Part shown: positions 1 to 12,001 of the stretch, one piece after another
Layout of the letters: each line of letters opens with the position of its first letter
Numbering within the stretch: position 1 is the stretch's first letter
DNA from: Uloborus plumipes
Lineage: Eukaryota > Arthropoda > Arachnida > Araneae > Uloboridae
NCBI GenBank assembly: GCA_038373865.1
Contig: JAXGGA010001037.1
Location: 62,001 to 126,000 of the forward strand
Length of the DNA stretch: 64,000 bases
Reading direction: 5' to 3'
Notes under the pieces: generated by a model
The model's database searches: none
What the model was told of the DNA's origin: nothing
Seen by the model: only the letters and a program-made list of their open reading frames with translations
Translations under genes and position numbers: made by a program

Positions 1-1546
1 AGACCTAAGTTCAAATTTATTAACAAGAAAATACGTAGAGAGATGTTTATCAGTACAGATGGTTAAGGCACTCGTAGTTGATGCAGTACACCGTTGAAAC
101 TGCGTGTTGCACATGGCACCTTAAAGTGTGAAGCGTTGTATAGCACCAGCGGCACTACGTGAAGGGTGCTACTTGACTTCTTATGGAACCTTTGAAGATG
201 CGAAGATGCCATTTGGCTCCCTATGGCACCTTTAGAGTTCAATGGGAATGGGATACTCAAGGGGAGCCACAACGCCCTCATAGGGTGCCATAGGGGGTCA
301 ACTGGCAACCTTCAGAGGTTGCCGATGGTGCTATTACGTTTCACACTAAAAGATGTCACGCGCAACCTGTATTTTAACAGTGTAATCGACGCGGGAAAAG
401 AAAGAATAAATTAACTATAGGAGCAGAGGCACCAGAAGATCAGCTATGAATGCGCTGATAGGTAAGCTTTATAAATTTAAACATCATTTTATAGTTTTTG
501 TACAATTTTATAATTTTTCTTAAAAATCATTTTTTTCCTTTATAATTGTCAGCTGCTAATGTAGTACCAACTGTTTGTAGTTTTACTTTAACTCCACCAA
601 AAACTAATCCCAAGTATCTGAAGCAATCACTAGAGATTGGCTTCAAGCTGGTGATAGTAGAACTCATCTTTTTCTCATTGCTGTCAAGAAACTCATCCAC
701 CATAACTTCCCGTACCAACAAACAAACACAGCAAAAAGAACAACAGACTCCTGAAACATTGCTGGACTAGGGGTATTGGTATTACATAAAGCAAGCGACT
801 CGGTTGACGTCTGGCAATTTGGCAAAGAAGGGTTTCTCGCGTTTCTTGTTTTCCTCCGGGGTCATCTCGCGTGTCTGATTTAGATCCAGCTGTCATCATC
901 CACGATAACATAGTTTGACGTCTAGCACTTAGTTTTCGCGGTTGTTTCCCGAAGTGAGGACATTTGGCATGTATGATTGGACGGTTCGTGAGGTTTGTTT
1001 TGTTAAAGTCTCAGGGTTGAGTTGCCTTTTGTCTGCTGCTATCTTAATAGTGGGGTTTGTTTTGTTGTTTTTTTTTATTCCTCATCCTTTGTTTGGATCG
1101 TGGAAATGGCTCCAGGGTTGTCCAGCTTCTTATCTGTCCGTGTGTTTTGCAGAAAGTTATTCAGGAGGCTCTAGAGTTCTTGAGGGCAATAATGATAAAA
1201 GGTAGGGTGGTAAGGAATTAGAGGGCAAACTGAAATTTTGATAAACATCTTCTTCGTTAATTGTTTTGAATGAATGTGAGAAGAATTTGGTTTCTGTATT
1301 TTGTTTTCGAAATTTATTATGACTTCCCGGACTATATTTTTACAACTCGATACAGAATCCCTCTTTATGCAGTAATAGTTGTAAGTGTGAAAATAAAGAG
1401 AAATAGTTTACATTGTAAGCCAAAAGAGCCGACATACTAATTTAAAATGTTACTAAATTTTTTTTTTAAATGAAGAATAACAAGTTAACAAATGGCCAAA
1501 CAACAATTTCTGAAAGAAATTTAGCCATTAGCCATTTCAGTGTTAA
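1..1546. other. Gene-free stretch with a GGTGCC inverted motif
   Basis: I recognise no gene here. The motif CCCTATGGCACC at 219-230 is repeated inverted at 284-295, and related GGCACC words lie around 110-230, so 60-400 may be the remains of a fold-back element. An open frame at 942-1205 (plus) would encode 87 residues with a hydrophobic middle. It resembles no family I know and its codons look like T-rich intron DNA. The rest is AT-rich single-copy-looking sequence. Confidence 0.5.
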
Positions 1547-2913
1547 GAGCAAGAATCTGAGAGAGTGTCACGCCTGTGATTCATGACCTCTCAGATTTTT
1601 TCCAAAAAATTATCAAATGTTTATTATCTTATTGAAAGACCAAATCCAGAATGTTTTGCTCTAAAGTTGAGTTGTTTAGTTTTTATGGACCCCTAAAGTT
1701 GAAGGTGCAGCATCAAAAATTAAGCGGATTTTCAAGACATGGAAGTTGCTGTGAGCCGAAACTCTTACCAGGAACTGTTTAACTCCAATTTTCTTTTTGT
1801 ATATGGAATATAGAAAGTTGAAACTTTACAAAATGAGTGTTAAGTTTGAGGTAAGTTGTTGCCGTAAGGTCAGTGAAGGCCCTCAAAACAAGGCATTTTT
1901 GACGTTTTTTAGCGTTTTTGAGGTCCAAAAACAGCTTGTACATTTCAGTTGGCACGGCAAAAGTAGTTTCGTTTGAAAGACCAGTGTAAGCACTTTAAAA
2001 TAATGTATAAATATCCGAGGAAAGTTCAACGTGCTTTTAGTTGCGTAAGGCCAAAATATGAAAAATGTCATATTTTAGCGATATTCAAACGGTCATAACT
2101 TCCTCTGCCAACAACATATTGAAATATTTTTTTTGCCAATGTCATACTCTATTCTTTGTCTTAACATAACAGTTGAGTCTTTTGAGGCGAAATGTGAATT
2201 TTTTTTTTACGAAAAATGTATTTTTTCCTGTGTATTTTTTGTAAAAAAAAATTTAACATTTCGCCTCAAAGAACTCAACTGTTCTGTTAAGACAAAGAAT
2301 AGAGTATGACATTGGCAAAGAAAATATTTCAATATGTTGTTGGCAGAGGAAGTTATGACCGTTTGAATATCGCTAAAAACGACATTTTTCATATTTCGGC
2401 CTTACGCAACTAAAAGTACGTCAAACTTTTCTCGGTTATTTATACATTATTTTAAAGTGCTTACACTGGTCTTTCAAACGATACCACTTTTGCCGTGCCA
2501 ACTGAAATGTACAAACTGTTTTTGGACCTCAAAAACGCTGAAAAACGTCAAAAATGCCTTGTTTTGAGGGCCTTCACTGTCCTTACGGCAACAACTTACC
2601 ACAAATTTAACAATCATTTTGTAAGTTTCAACCTTCTATATTCCATATAGAAAAAGAAAATTGGAGTTCAACCGTTCCTGGTAAGAGTTTTGGCTCACGG
2701 CAACTTCCATGTCTTGAAAATCCGCTTAATTTTTGATGCCGCACTTTCAACTTTAGGGATCCATAAAAACTAAACAACTCAAATTTAGAGCAAAACATTC
2801 TGTATTTGGTTTTTCAATAAGATAATAAACATTTGATAATTTTTGGGAGAAAATCTGAGAGGTCATGAATCACCCCATAATGCTAGGCGTGACAGTTTCT
2901 CAGATTCTTGCTC
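1547..2913. mobile_element. 1367-bp palindromic fold-back element, TTAA target
   Basis: The whole interval is one long inverted repeat. The left arm starts GAGCAAGAATCTGAGA and the right arm ends with its complement TCTCAGATTCTTGCTC. The two arms, about 680 bp each, match almost throughout and meet near 2228 with essentially no loop. TTAA flanks both ends (1543-1546 and 2914-2917), as expected for a target-site duplication. TTAA targets are known for piggyBac and Sola3 elements. The termini here lack the CCC/GGG ends of the piggyBac-type elements elsewhere in this window, so I do not assign a superfamily. The short open frames inside are mirror images of each other and are not genes. Confidence 0.85.
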
Positions 2914-2917
2914 TTAA

Positions 2918-3308
2918 GACAGAGAGCAAACCAATAATAATAGCAATTTGGATAACAATTTGGGCAAAACAAAACACTTTTCGAAATGAGTTGAAACTTC
3001 TTTACAAAATCAGCTAAACAACAAATTAAGGGAAATAAAAAAATTAAAATAAAACATGCGATTTATTTTGCTTATTTATATGTTCATTTGGGAGAAGAGT
3101 GCATTTGTCCCAAAATCGAGATTGGAAATGGATGGACAAAACCAATGAAAACGAAAGAAAGGAGCGGAAAACAGCAAACAAGGAGAGAAGGGAAAGGAGT
3201 TACGAGAGGGATATTCAAATCCTTAGAAAACTCTGCCAATCCTTAATTGCAGAGAATTTCGATGTTCGAGTCAATAGTAGCTTGAGATTGTCAATTAATA
3301 TTTGCTCA
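2918..3308. other. Unannotated gap between two elements
   Basis: Between the TTAA palindrome and the next hAT element I see only AT-rich sequence. A lysine- and arginine-rich open frame (3099-3386, plus) runs into the neighbouring element, so it is not a conserved gene. Confidence 0.5.
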
Positions 3309-3316
3309 ATATCAGC

Positions 3317-4064
3317 TAGGGATGCACCCATAAGCAAATTGGCCGATTATCGATTACCAATTAATCGGTTTTTGATAATCGGCTGATTAATCGGCTGTGC
3401 CGATTAATGATAAGGATGATTGTTTTTCTACTACCAATTTTACCATCACTGTTTTTTTTTCTGCTATACAATTCCAAGTTTAGAAATAATATATATTTCT
3501 GAGAGAAGATTCTTTTTTTAAATTTTCCTAGTTTTCGCAAAATAATTTCAATATTTTATTAAATTTCTTAGAGTCAATTTTCATATTATTGTCAATAATA
3601 TTATTAACGCATTGTTAGTTATGTTAATTGGACACAAAAATTCAAAAAAAAAAAGAAGTGGAGTCTGTGGTGAGGACTCCAATTTAGGAGTACTTTTAAT
3701 TCATAATTTTTTAATAATTAATAGCAATTTAATTTAATACTTTTATTCTTTGAAAATTAGAGGTTATATAAAAGCACTGTGCTAAGGAGAAAACTATCGC
3801 CCAATGAAAAATGTTGCAACATTTTCTATGTATATTTATTCAAAATAGGAGAATTAATTTAAGAAAAAACTTTATATCAACTGTGAGGACTATTACTATT
3901 GTTAATAAAATTATTCATCATAGTTTCTTAGTGAACGTATACTTTAAAGAATAGTATTTGAAAAATATTTTTTTGGCCGATTAATCTGCCCGATTTTGCC
4001 GATTATTAGTAATCGGCAAAGTAGCAGATTATTGCCGATTAATCGGTGCATAATATTAGCCCTA
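3317..4064. mobile_element. Non-autonomous hAT element, GGGATGCACCGAT family, copy 1
   Basis: The element begins TAGGGATGCACC and ends with the decayed complement GGTGCATAATATTAGCCCTA. It is flanked by a perfect 8-bp duplication ATATCAGC (3309-3316 and 4065-4072), the hallmark of hAT insertion. Sub-terminal regions carry many copies of GATTAATCGGC in both orientations. There is no transposase. A second copy at 45610-46322 is in the opposite orientation and shares interior words such as ATGTTGCAACATTTT. Confidence 0.92.
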
Positions 4065-4072
4065 ATATCAGC

Positions 4073-4575
4073 TATTTTTCATAAAATGTCTTCAAAAATT
4101 TGAAATCTTTAGCACATTTATGCTCTCTTCATTTTTAGAATAAGAAGTGCATGACCTTAGGTAAATAGGAAAGCAATGTCGGAAACTAAGTCTACGTAAA
4201 ACCAAGAGAAGATCTTTAGTAAAAATTAGTACAGAAATCCAATTGTGTTGAAGTTAAATCTTTAACTCTTTTTGGTCAATTAAAAAAAGTTTTTTTTTTC
4301 CCTCCTGGTAAATCTAAAAAGGTTGTAAAACGCAACGGAAGAAAATCTTAAGTCATTAAGTATAATAGGATCGTGTTTAGAGACGCCATTTTAAGTCAGC
4401 GATAATTATATAGCAGTTTAAGCAAGCGTTGGACACTGCCCGACACAGGATCGCAATTTAATTTTTAATGTAGGACTGAGTTCGACGTAGGATCGCAAGA
4501 GGTTAAATAGGTCTACATGAAGGCTAGAAATTTTAAAGGAGTGGTACTAGAAAATATAGAGTTATAAAAACTAAA
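4073..4575. other. Unannotated gap
   Basis: I see no gene, terminal repeat or tandem array here. The sequence is AT-rich and looks like ordinary intron DNA. Confidence 0.5.
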
Positions 4576-5250
4576 TCTATATATATATATAGAAATGGAT
4601 GTATGTTTGTATATATGTTTGTTCCTTATACAAATCTACTGTTTTAGTCGGATTTTCATCAAACTTGGCACAGAGGTTTCTTGATGCACTAGAATTCTCT
4701 TAGGCGGGGTTTTGAAATTAAAAAAAAAATCCAAAATGCTCAAAATTAAAATTTTTTTTTCTCAAAATTGGACATTTTCTTTCAATTTTGATAGAGTAAT
4801 AGAGATAAGTCTTTAAGCATACGAATTGATAAAATTTAGCACATTTAAATGTGAGTATTTTCCAACAAAATTACGATTAACAATGAATTATCAATTTAAG
4901 TCTCACCTACCGTAAAGTCGGGTTACTTGGACCCTAGGGGGTTACTTGAGCCCATTACAGTAAAATGATAAAATCTGGGTTTGGTACTTACTAGTTGAAG
5001 ACTTGCACGTAGTTCCTCGTTTTTCCGCTAGGTAGAAGCACTCTGCAGCCTCTAACGCTAGTACCAAACAGAGATTTAATCATTTTACTGTGGGCTCAAG
5101 TAACCCCCTTGTGGGTCCAAGTAACCCGACTTTACGGTATTTCATTTTAGCATGAAATAAGTATGCCCATGTGGATAGAACGCATTCAAATAATTTTTTA
5201 GATCTATGTTGTATTAATAAGCATCCGGGCAACGCCTGGTAATAAACTAG
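4576..5250 (+). mobile_element. Non-autonomous Helitron, copy 1, with a nested MITE
   Basis: The element starts TCTATATATATATATAGAAA after an A. It ends with a GC-rich hairpin (CCGGGCAACGCCTGG) followed by AATAAACTAG, that is a CTAG form of the Helitron CTRR terminus. The base after it is C, not the expected T. The interior (ATTTTCATCAAACTTGGCAC and onward) is shared with 52349-52841 and 56583-57330. There is no Rep/helicase coding capacity. The copy is split by the TA-flanked MITE at 4910-5137. Confidence 0.8.
4910..5137. mobile_element. 228-bp TA-inserting MITE nested in the Helitron
   Basis: The terminal inverted repeats read CCGTAAAGTCGGGTTACTTG on the left and the complement on the right (CAAGTAACCCGACTTTACGG). 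TA flanks both ends (4908-4909, 5138-5139). The related Helitron at 56583-57330 reads CTCACCTATTTCATTTTAGC without interruption at this position, which is the empty site and confirms a single duplicated TA. This is a mariner-type target preference. There is no coding capacity. Confidence 0.92.
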
Positions 5251-7027
5251 CCTTCAATAAAAACTGACCAAACAATTGCAATCGCTCAGAATGTCTTAAA
5301 TGAATGTGGTAAACTCACCTAGCTTACGTCATATAAAATCTCCAAATAGATGTAACGACATTCATTAAGAAATAATTGTAATTCACCTTGATTAATAAAA
5401 GTTCAATGACTAATGCGATATATCCAATGACTACTGCAAATTAATATGCCATGCGTAATCTTACTAATCATTGTTTCTGTAAGTATTTCAAAATAAGAAA
5501 TTAATTAGAAATATCTAATTATCTTAGTTTCGTATATTATTTCATTATGTCTTCATAAAATGTATCAGCATTTAAATAACTGTATCAATGACAATATGAG
5601 ATTGCATAAAATGTAATCCTTTGCAATAAAATTTGCATCCGTCTATATTGCGGAAGACATACCACAGACGTGGATGTCTTTTTAACCTCAAAGACATTTG
5701 GGGATCAAGAGTTCAAACCACTTCCGCTAGTTGTACCAAAATAGAGGAACCTCAATCTGTTTCAGTTAATTTGTTCTTATTATAAGTAAAAAGTGATGCA
5801 TAAAAACCAATTAACTCGTGGAAGTTACATTTAGGAAATATAACTCGGCAATTAGTTTTTGTGCTGCAGATATTAAACACCACTCTGAGATTTCGACATA
5901 AGAACAAGAGAGTTACCAACAGGACGTTGCTCAGGTGAGCAACAAAAAAAAACTGATGTCCAGGTTGCTTTTATGTACAATGGATTGCGTACAAGTCAGC
6001 AACCTAAAAAGATTTACGTGCGCTAATTGCTCGGCGGGATTTACCAATTCTTCACAGAACTCAAATCTCCAATGAATCTATTTATGTTAATCGCCCATTT
6101 ATAGAATCGTTCACAGTTCGATGGAGGAATATAATTATGATTAGAACGTTTCTTAGAATCCGGAACTAATCGGATGGAATGTTTTTTCCAGCGCGGAATA
6201 AATTTTTACAATGGCTCCCCAGTATGCCACGGATGCAGTGAGATTTTCATTTAATTATATTGAAAGCTGGCTGGGAGTTGCTTTTTTTATGACGTTTGTC
6301 TCCGTAACCGCATTTGCGAGAAGCTAGAAGGTACTAATGGCAGGAATAACAAAAAGCGAAGCATTACAAAGTGGCAATAGAAAATAAAAACAGGAAGCCA
6401 TAACCTAAACGCTTCTGTCACGCAGACACGGTGTATTGATGTTGTCACGTGACCAATCAAAATTTTCTTTGAGCTAAATGATGTCCTTATTGGTCAATAA
6501 CTTATCGTTTTCGTGGCCAATTACATTTCTGTGTTCCAGATTATATGTTAGGTTGGCAATACTTGAAAAGTTTGCTTGGCGAATGGAATGACAGTTTGGC
6601 GACGTAGGAAAAATAATTGATCCATTTAGTAGAATTCCTGATTTTCGAAATGGGTTTGTCAGAGATTTTAAGATACTAATATCTCTTTGCTTGATGAACA
6701 GTAAGCGCTGTTTTTGTTATTGAAATGAGGAGTGTTGAAGCTGCTTTATGATCAATACCACGCATATGGGCTCTGTTTGCTTCTGTAAATTGTTGTCAAA
6801 AAATGCTTGAAATATTTTTAGTTGTTTTCTTTTTCGATCTGTCCAGAAAAATGCATCAGTAATTTCTTCCAGAATATAGAAAAAGTTTCACAAAATAAAC
6901 AATGATCAAGGCGTTGCTTACAACCAAACCGGCAATTGACAAAGTAATACGCAAACTTGGGGCGACAATTTTTAAAAATCTTCCTGGAAAGTCCTAAAGT
7001 TGTTCTGTAACATAAACCAGTGCTACG
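5251..7027. other. Unannotated stretch, partly less AT-rich
   Basis: I recognise no gene or mobile element. The part from about 5880 to 6560 is less AT-rich than its surroundings and lacks obvious repeats. It could be non-coding intron DNA under some constraint, but nothing in it identifies a function. Confidence 0.4.
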
Positions 7028-7255
7028 GAATCGGGTGGAAAATGATCGACTATGACTCTGGGAATTTTAGATCTTTCGACTCCGACTCTTTTACCCCAAA
7101 ATCAATCCGACTTCGACTGGGAATCCGCAGATATGGTAGATTGCGAACTCAGAGGGAAAATGACCGACTCTGACTCTTAAAATTTCAGTCTTTAACTCCG
7201 ACTTCTTCGCCCCAATCCGATCCCAACTCCACAGATTTTGCCATAAACTTCATAT
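7028..7255. repeat. GACTCCGACTC-type repeat, copy 1
   Basis: Two degenerate units of about 105 bp each contain GAAAATGACCGACTCTGACT-like blocks followed by TTTACCCCAAAATCA. The same two-unit arrangement occurs at 62075-62290, so this is a dispersed repeat family. The sequence is rich in GACTC and CGACT words. I cannot place terminal repeats. Confidence 0.75.
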
Positions 7256-10200
7256 GAAAACAAATGGGGTAGATTCAGCAGCGACTGAACAGTTCGTAAT
7301 TTGTTTTGAAAGATAAAGTTTTTTGATTAATTTTTTTAATGAGTTGACAACAGTAGCCTCTCTCTATGCAATTCCGAAAAGAAAACGACAGAACAAGATT
7401 TTCCTCATGTCCACTGGTTAGACGTGCTGATTCACTTGATTGTTACACTTTTTAAAAAACTTTTATAACCTCTCTCCCTCCCTTCCCCTAGAAACCTGAC
7501 GCAAAACCATAATAGTTATCGCAGTTCTTTCCTAAAGTAATTAGACATAGCAATAACATTTTTAAAGCTTTGTGGCCCAATTACTACAATTTTTTACCAT
7601 GTTACGAACTTCTGAAAGTGAAATTGTTCTCAAGTGTTCATTTACTGGACAGTCTATCTTACTAAGGTGTATAAAAGAAGAAGGATGTAAAAGCGCTTGT
7701 TAGCCCGTTCTAATAAAATAAAGTTCCTTGGAAGAAAACATTCGTAAGGGATAAAAATGCAGTAACTCTTCGTTCTAACGTGCCTCATCGTATCTCTCAT
7801 TTGGATTCGCTGAAATCGCGATTTTCCTTTGTCTCCGGAAAAATTAAATACAATCTAACTTCATTATAAATTTAAAGCCTATTCTGTCATAAGAAAAAAT
7901 TTTTAGGACTTTTGTTTTACCTTCCCCTTTTAGTCAATAAATAAAACACTGATATATTTAATTCTTTTAACTTTCTGTTAAAAAAAGGTAAGTGGTAAGA
8001 TTATTTCCTTTGTTGCTTTTATTCAAAAACTCTTCCTAGTATGAAAATAAACTGTTTATTGTGCTGCACTTGTCAGGTACTTGTTATTTTACGCTTTCGT
8101 ATACATTGCGTTTTTTGTTGTCTTTCGCCAAGCGTAATATAGTGAGGAGCTACCGTAGTTTGAATCTTTGAAATATTGTCACATGTATGCTTCTTCTCAC
8201 CTTCTGTTTTCGAAGTAGTGTAAATTCATTCTGTAAATATTCATTTTACAGCTAAACAATGTTTACTTTTCTTAATGGTCCCTGTTCATCTTTCAAATGC
8301 AAGAAAATCGTCACTAAGTTTTGGCGTAGAATTTTTATTTTAAAGAAGCAGCAGTTTTTACTTTTTGCCAAAGCAAGTATTGCACCGATATCGATCACTT
8401 CATTTCATTAAAATTGAGACTGTCCACCACAAAGCTCACAAAACTTAGTTTACTTTGCAATCATCTTTGTACTTTATTGACATGTTCGTTGAAGGAAATT
8501 ACAACCTACTGTTCACAAAGCCGAGTTGAAAGACAAACGCCAAAACGGCGATCGTTCCAAAACCTCACACGTCATTTTTTTTGCTGCCTTTGCAAATGCA
8601 ACATTCTGCACGGCATAGAAATTGCAACATCAATATCTCTTCATTCAAATGTTTAACTCTACAAATGTTTACGGAAAAAACAATTTCATGTAGTACTTGT
8701 GGACTCGATGGAAGCTCGACTTTCATTGTCCAATTTCCTCCGTTGATGGATACAAAATGGCGCATGGACGAATTTATTTGCCTCATTTTGTTCGAAAGAA
8801 CAAGTGGTGCCAACCTCTCGATTGTGTAACGATTTTTATCGGGCATTTTCTGCACGCGCGCTGGGGAAAAATGAATAATATTTTATGAACTCGAAATAGG
8901 TTGTGCACAGACAAAGCCTCATTTGGGGCGATGGGTATCCGAAGATGTTTTTGTGTTACGTTTTATTATTAGCGTGAAATGCGAACCGCCATGCATATAA
9001 CCATTTGTTAAGGAAATTTTTATCGAGATGTGATTAATTACCAATCGGTTTTTTAGTCTATATGTGACCTTTAGCTTTTGATTCAGGAAAAGGCTCTTAT
9101 AAATGATTCAATTTTCACCTGAGGCTGACTGAAAATGCGAAAATATACAAGTTGAGCACGATGTTTTGCATCATGTTAAACTTTGTTTCTTTATCTCATG
9201 TCCTTCATTCAGTTTTACTTATGATGTTCTATTAAATACATTTCATGCCTTATGTCTAAAATCGATTTTGTAGTATCAGTTTTGCATTATTTATGTTAAG
9301 TTTTACTAATATATTTTGTATCATTACTTTTGTTTGTCTTATTATACTATAGTAAAATCTCATAAGTTCAAACAAATTGACTCAAGGTTTTCCGAAGTAA
9401 TGAAATTAGAGATTGAACAAAAGAACCTACAGATTTGAGCCAAGGTACAGAAACAAACTGCAGTGCATAGTAAAAATTATGAATCCAAGAGAATGAAAAA
9501 AGAAAAAAAAACTGTTTAGGAGAAAATCTGAAAATTAAAAAATACGGCATACAACAATACATTATACTGAGCTTCCTCGCCTTTTATTTTTACAGCATGT
9601 TCGGTTTAATAGGACCCGGATCATTGAAGGTTTAAATTACGTCTGGTTTAAAGGTCATTCTCATGAAAATAGTACGATTCATGTCTGACACTTTTGCTTT
9701 TTTTTCTTTAAATTATTTTTTTGCTTTATTTTTAGTCTCATTTCTTTTTTTTTTTTTTTTTTAATTAATTTGATTCGTTGAACATCTACTGTTTTATTTT
9801 TATTAATAATGTAATTTTTTATCATTTTTGAAAGTTCAAAAAAGATAAAAAAAGTTTTTTTTTAGAATCATCACTTTATTTTATACTTGTTCTATAACTG
9901 AAGCTTTTCTTTATGATTAGAACAATTTTTAGAGCCTTATTTATCCACTGTGTTAACGAAGCAGTCAAAATATTTTTAAATTTTGAAATATTTCATAAAT
10001 TACTCATAAATTACTTATGTACAAACCGTTGATACTTCATTATACACAAATAAATGGATAAAAAATAAAATTAACACATAAGTTGGCGGAAATTGTTATA
10101 ACCGCTAAGCAAAATTCAAAACCTTCGGACATGATTTATACAATTTTCGAAAAAATAATCCCTAAATATATTTTTTATTTTTGTGTATGCTCAAGTGTTT

Positions 10201-10476
10201 TCCTTTCTTTTTTTCCTCCGGAACTTTGTAGCTGTTACTACCGTTGAATGCTCAATTAGTTTGCAATAGAGAATTTACTTTTTGACTTAAAAAAAAAAAA
10301 AAGTAAGAGAAAAGAGACAGCTGTATTTGATTAAATATACGCGGTGGGAATAGATATTTCTTGCATAGTTAGTGGCTAATGTGCCGGTGCGAATGTTCTT
10401 TGAAGTACCGCCAGTGCAGCTCTTGATTTGGATATGCCAACTCTGAAATTTAAATTGGATTCAAACCATGATTGAA
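7256..10476. other. Unannotated stretch with short open frames
   Basis: Open frames of 80-96 codons overlap on both strands around 8414-8888 but none resembles a protein family. The 9680-9870 part is dominated by T runs. A block at 7600-7665 (GTTACGAACTTCTGAAAGTG and onward) has a diverged relative near 20223-20283, so a very old repeat may be present. Nothing here supports a gene. Confidence 0.4.
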
Positions 10477-11131
10477 GTTTTAATAATAGGTACTTTTTAT
10501 AAGCGAAGTGTCTTTTCTGTCTGTTTTCCGAAAATTAGACACCGGATATTGTTTGGTTACGTTGCATTGTTGTCTTTAGAAAATATCAAAAAGTCTTTTA
10601 ATGTATTCTAAATAGTTAATAAATAGTTGCTTATGTAGAAAATATCTAAACGTTGGAAAGTACTGTCTAGCTGCGTATTGCGCGCCTGGCAGTCACGATC
10701 GCTTCCATTTGAAAAAGGGGTGATAGGATAAGGCGACGCCCTTGCCGGTGCTTTCGCTTCTTACTTCCTGTTGAATGTTACTTCGCATTTCCCCCCTATT
10801 TTGAGGAAATCCAAAGAGACCTCAGGCATGCGCAGATGCGAGGAAGGTTTTACGATAAAAGATTAGACAGTATTTATAAATTTTGTCAAGGATATTGAAT
10901 AATCTTCATCAAGTAATGAGAATTCGTACAGTGACTGTAAAATCTTCTCTACAAGAATTGTCCACCAACTACGAGTATCTTTCCCAAACAACCTAATAAA
11001 ACCAATCAAACTTCTCTACAAAGCCCAAACAGCATATTTATCCAGAATATACAATGGTATATGACTATACCCGGAAACAATTCTGGCTGTGCTCTCTGTA
11101 AGGAACTCTTATAGATAATAATATTAATTAA
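10477..11131. repeat. Two-copy tandem duplication, left unit
   Basis: From TTTTAATAATAGGTACTTTT to ATAATATTAATTAA this unit is repeated at 11253-11707 with high similarity. The left unit is longer because it carries a 208-bp insertion (10663-10870) that the right unit lacks. A 116-bp piggyBac-type MITE sits exactly between the two units. Confidence 0.9.
10663..10870. mobile_element. 208-bp TA-flanked MITE in the left duplication unit
   Basis: The insertion begins CTGTCTAG and ends AGACAG between two TA dinucleotides (10661-10662, 10871-10872). The right unit of the tandem duplication continues GAAAAGCATTTATAAATT across the same point and serves as the empty site. The terminal repeat is short (CTGTCTA/TAGACAG). 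The interior is distinctly less AT-rich than the host sequence, with words such as GCGCGCCTGGCAG. No coding sequence is seen. Confidence 0.75.
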
Positions 11132-11247
11132 CCCATTAATGCCTGACATTTTTTTTTCAAAGATATTTTGTATACTGGTTACAAACAGTGTTTAACGACA
11201 GTATACAAAATTTCTTTGAAAAAAAAAAAATGTCAGGCATTAATGGG
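11132..11247. mobile_element. 116-bp piggyBac-type MITE, copy 1
   Basis: TTAA at 11128-11131 and 11248-11251 brackets an almost perfect hairpin that starts CCCATTAATGCCTGACA and ends with its complement. CCC/GGG ends inside TTAA are typical of piggyBac elements. The 510-bp copy at 27419-27928 shares the same terminus. It lies at the junction of the tandem duplication. Confidence 0.93.
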
Positions 11248-11252
11248 TTAAG

Positions 11253-11707
11253 GTTTCAATAATAGGTACTTTTTATAAGCGAAGTGTCTTTTTCGCCTGT
11301 TTTCCGAAAATTAGACACCGGATATTGTTTGGTTACGTTGCATTGTTGTCTTTAGAAAATATCAAAAAGTTTATAAATGTATTCTAAATGGCTAATAAAT
11401 AGTTGCTTATGTAGAAAATATCAAAACGTTGAAAAGCATTTATAAATTTTGTCAAGAATATTGAATAATCTTCATCAAGTAATGAGAATTCGTACAGTGA
11501 CTGTAAAATCTTCTCTACAAGAATTGTCCACCAACTACGAGTATATTTCCCAAACAACCTAATAAAACCAACCAACCTTCTCTACAAAGCCCAAACAGCA
11601 TATTTACAAATAATTACCAGAATATACAATGGTATATGACTATACCCGGAAACAATTCTGGCTGTGCTCTCTGTAAGGAACTCTTATAGACAATAATATT
11701 AATTAAT
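11253..11707. repeat. Two-copy tandem duplication, right unit
   Basis: This is the second unit of the duplication that starts at 10477. It lacks the 208-bp MITE and has small substitutions, for example GACAATAATATT against GATAATAATATT. The 63-codon minus-strand frame inside it is chance. Confidence 0.9.
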
Positions 11708-12001
11708 ACGCTTTTATTAGTTTCACTTGTGGGTTTGTCTGTATATAACTCTGAATAAAAGACAAAATTCACGTTCTTTACAAAGATAAAAGTAATATAT
11801 TTAATACCATTATTGATACTAAAGGCTAATGTATATTATATAAACTATATTGCTATATTACATGTTGATGCATTGTAAGTGCATCTAAAAGCGTATTTTT
11901 TAGTTTTTTTAAACTAATTTAAAGATTATTTTAATCTTCAGCCATTTTAGTTAACTCAAAAATTTGATTCAGTAAAAACAGGAAGAACTAATGATTCTTA
12001 C
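11708..12001 (-). other. Start of the Tbx20 intron downstream of the exon
   Basis: On the minus strand this is the sequence that follows the GTAAGA donor of the T-box exon. It is AT-rich and holds no exon or element that I can see. The plus-strand words reading TTTTTAGTTTTTTTAAAC are ordinary intron sequence. Confidence 0.6.

Noticed and set aside
1883..2392. Two minus-strand frames of 61-62 codons
   Set aside because: They are mirror-image products of the two arms of the TTAA palindrome, not genes.
8414..8888. Overlapping frames of 63-96 codons on both strands
   Set aside because: Neither strand has family resemblance or splice context. Overlap on both strands points to chance open sequence.
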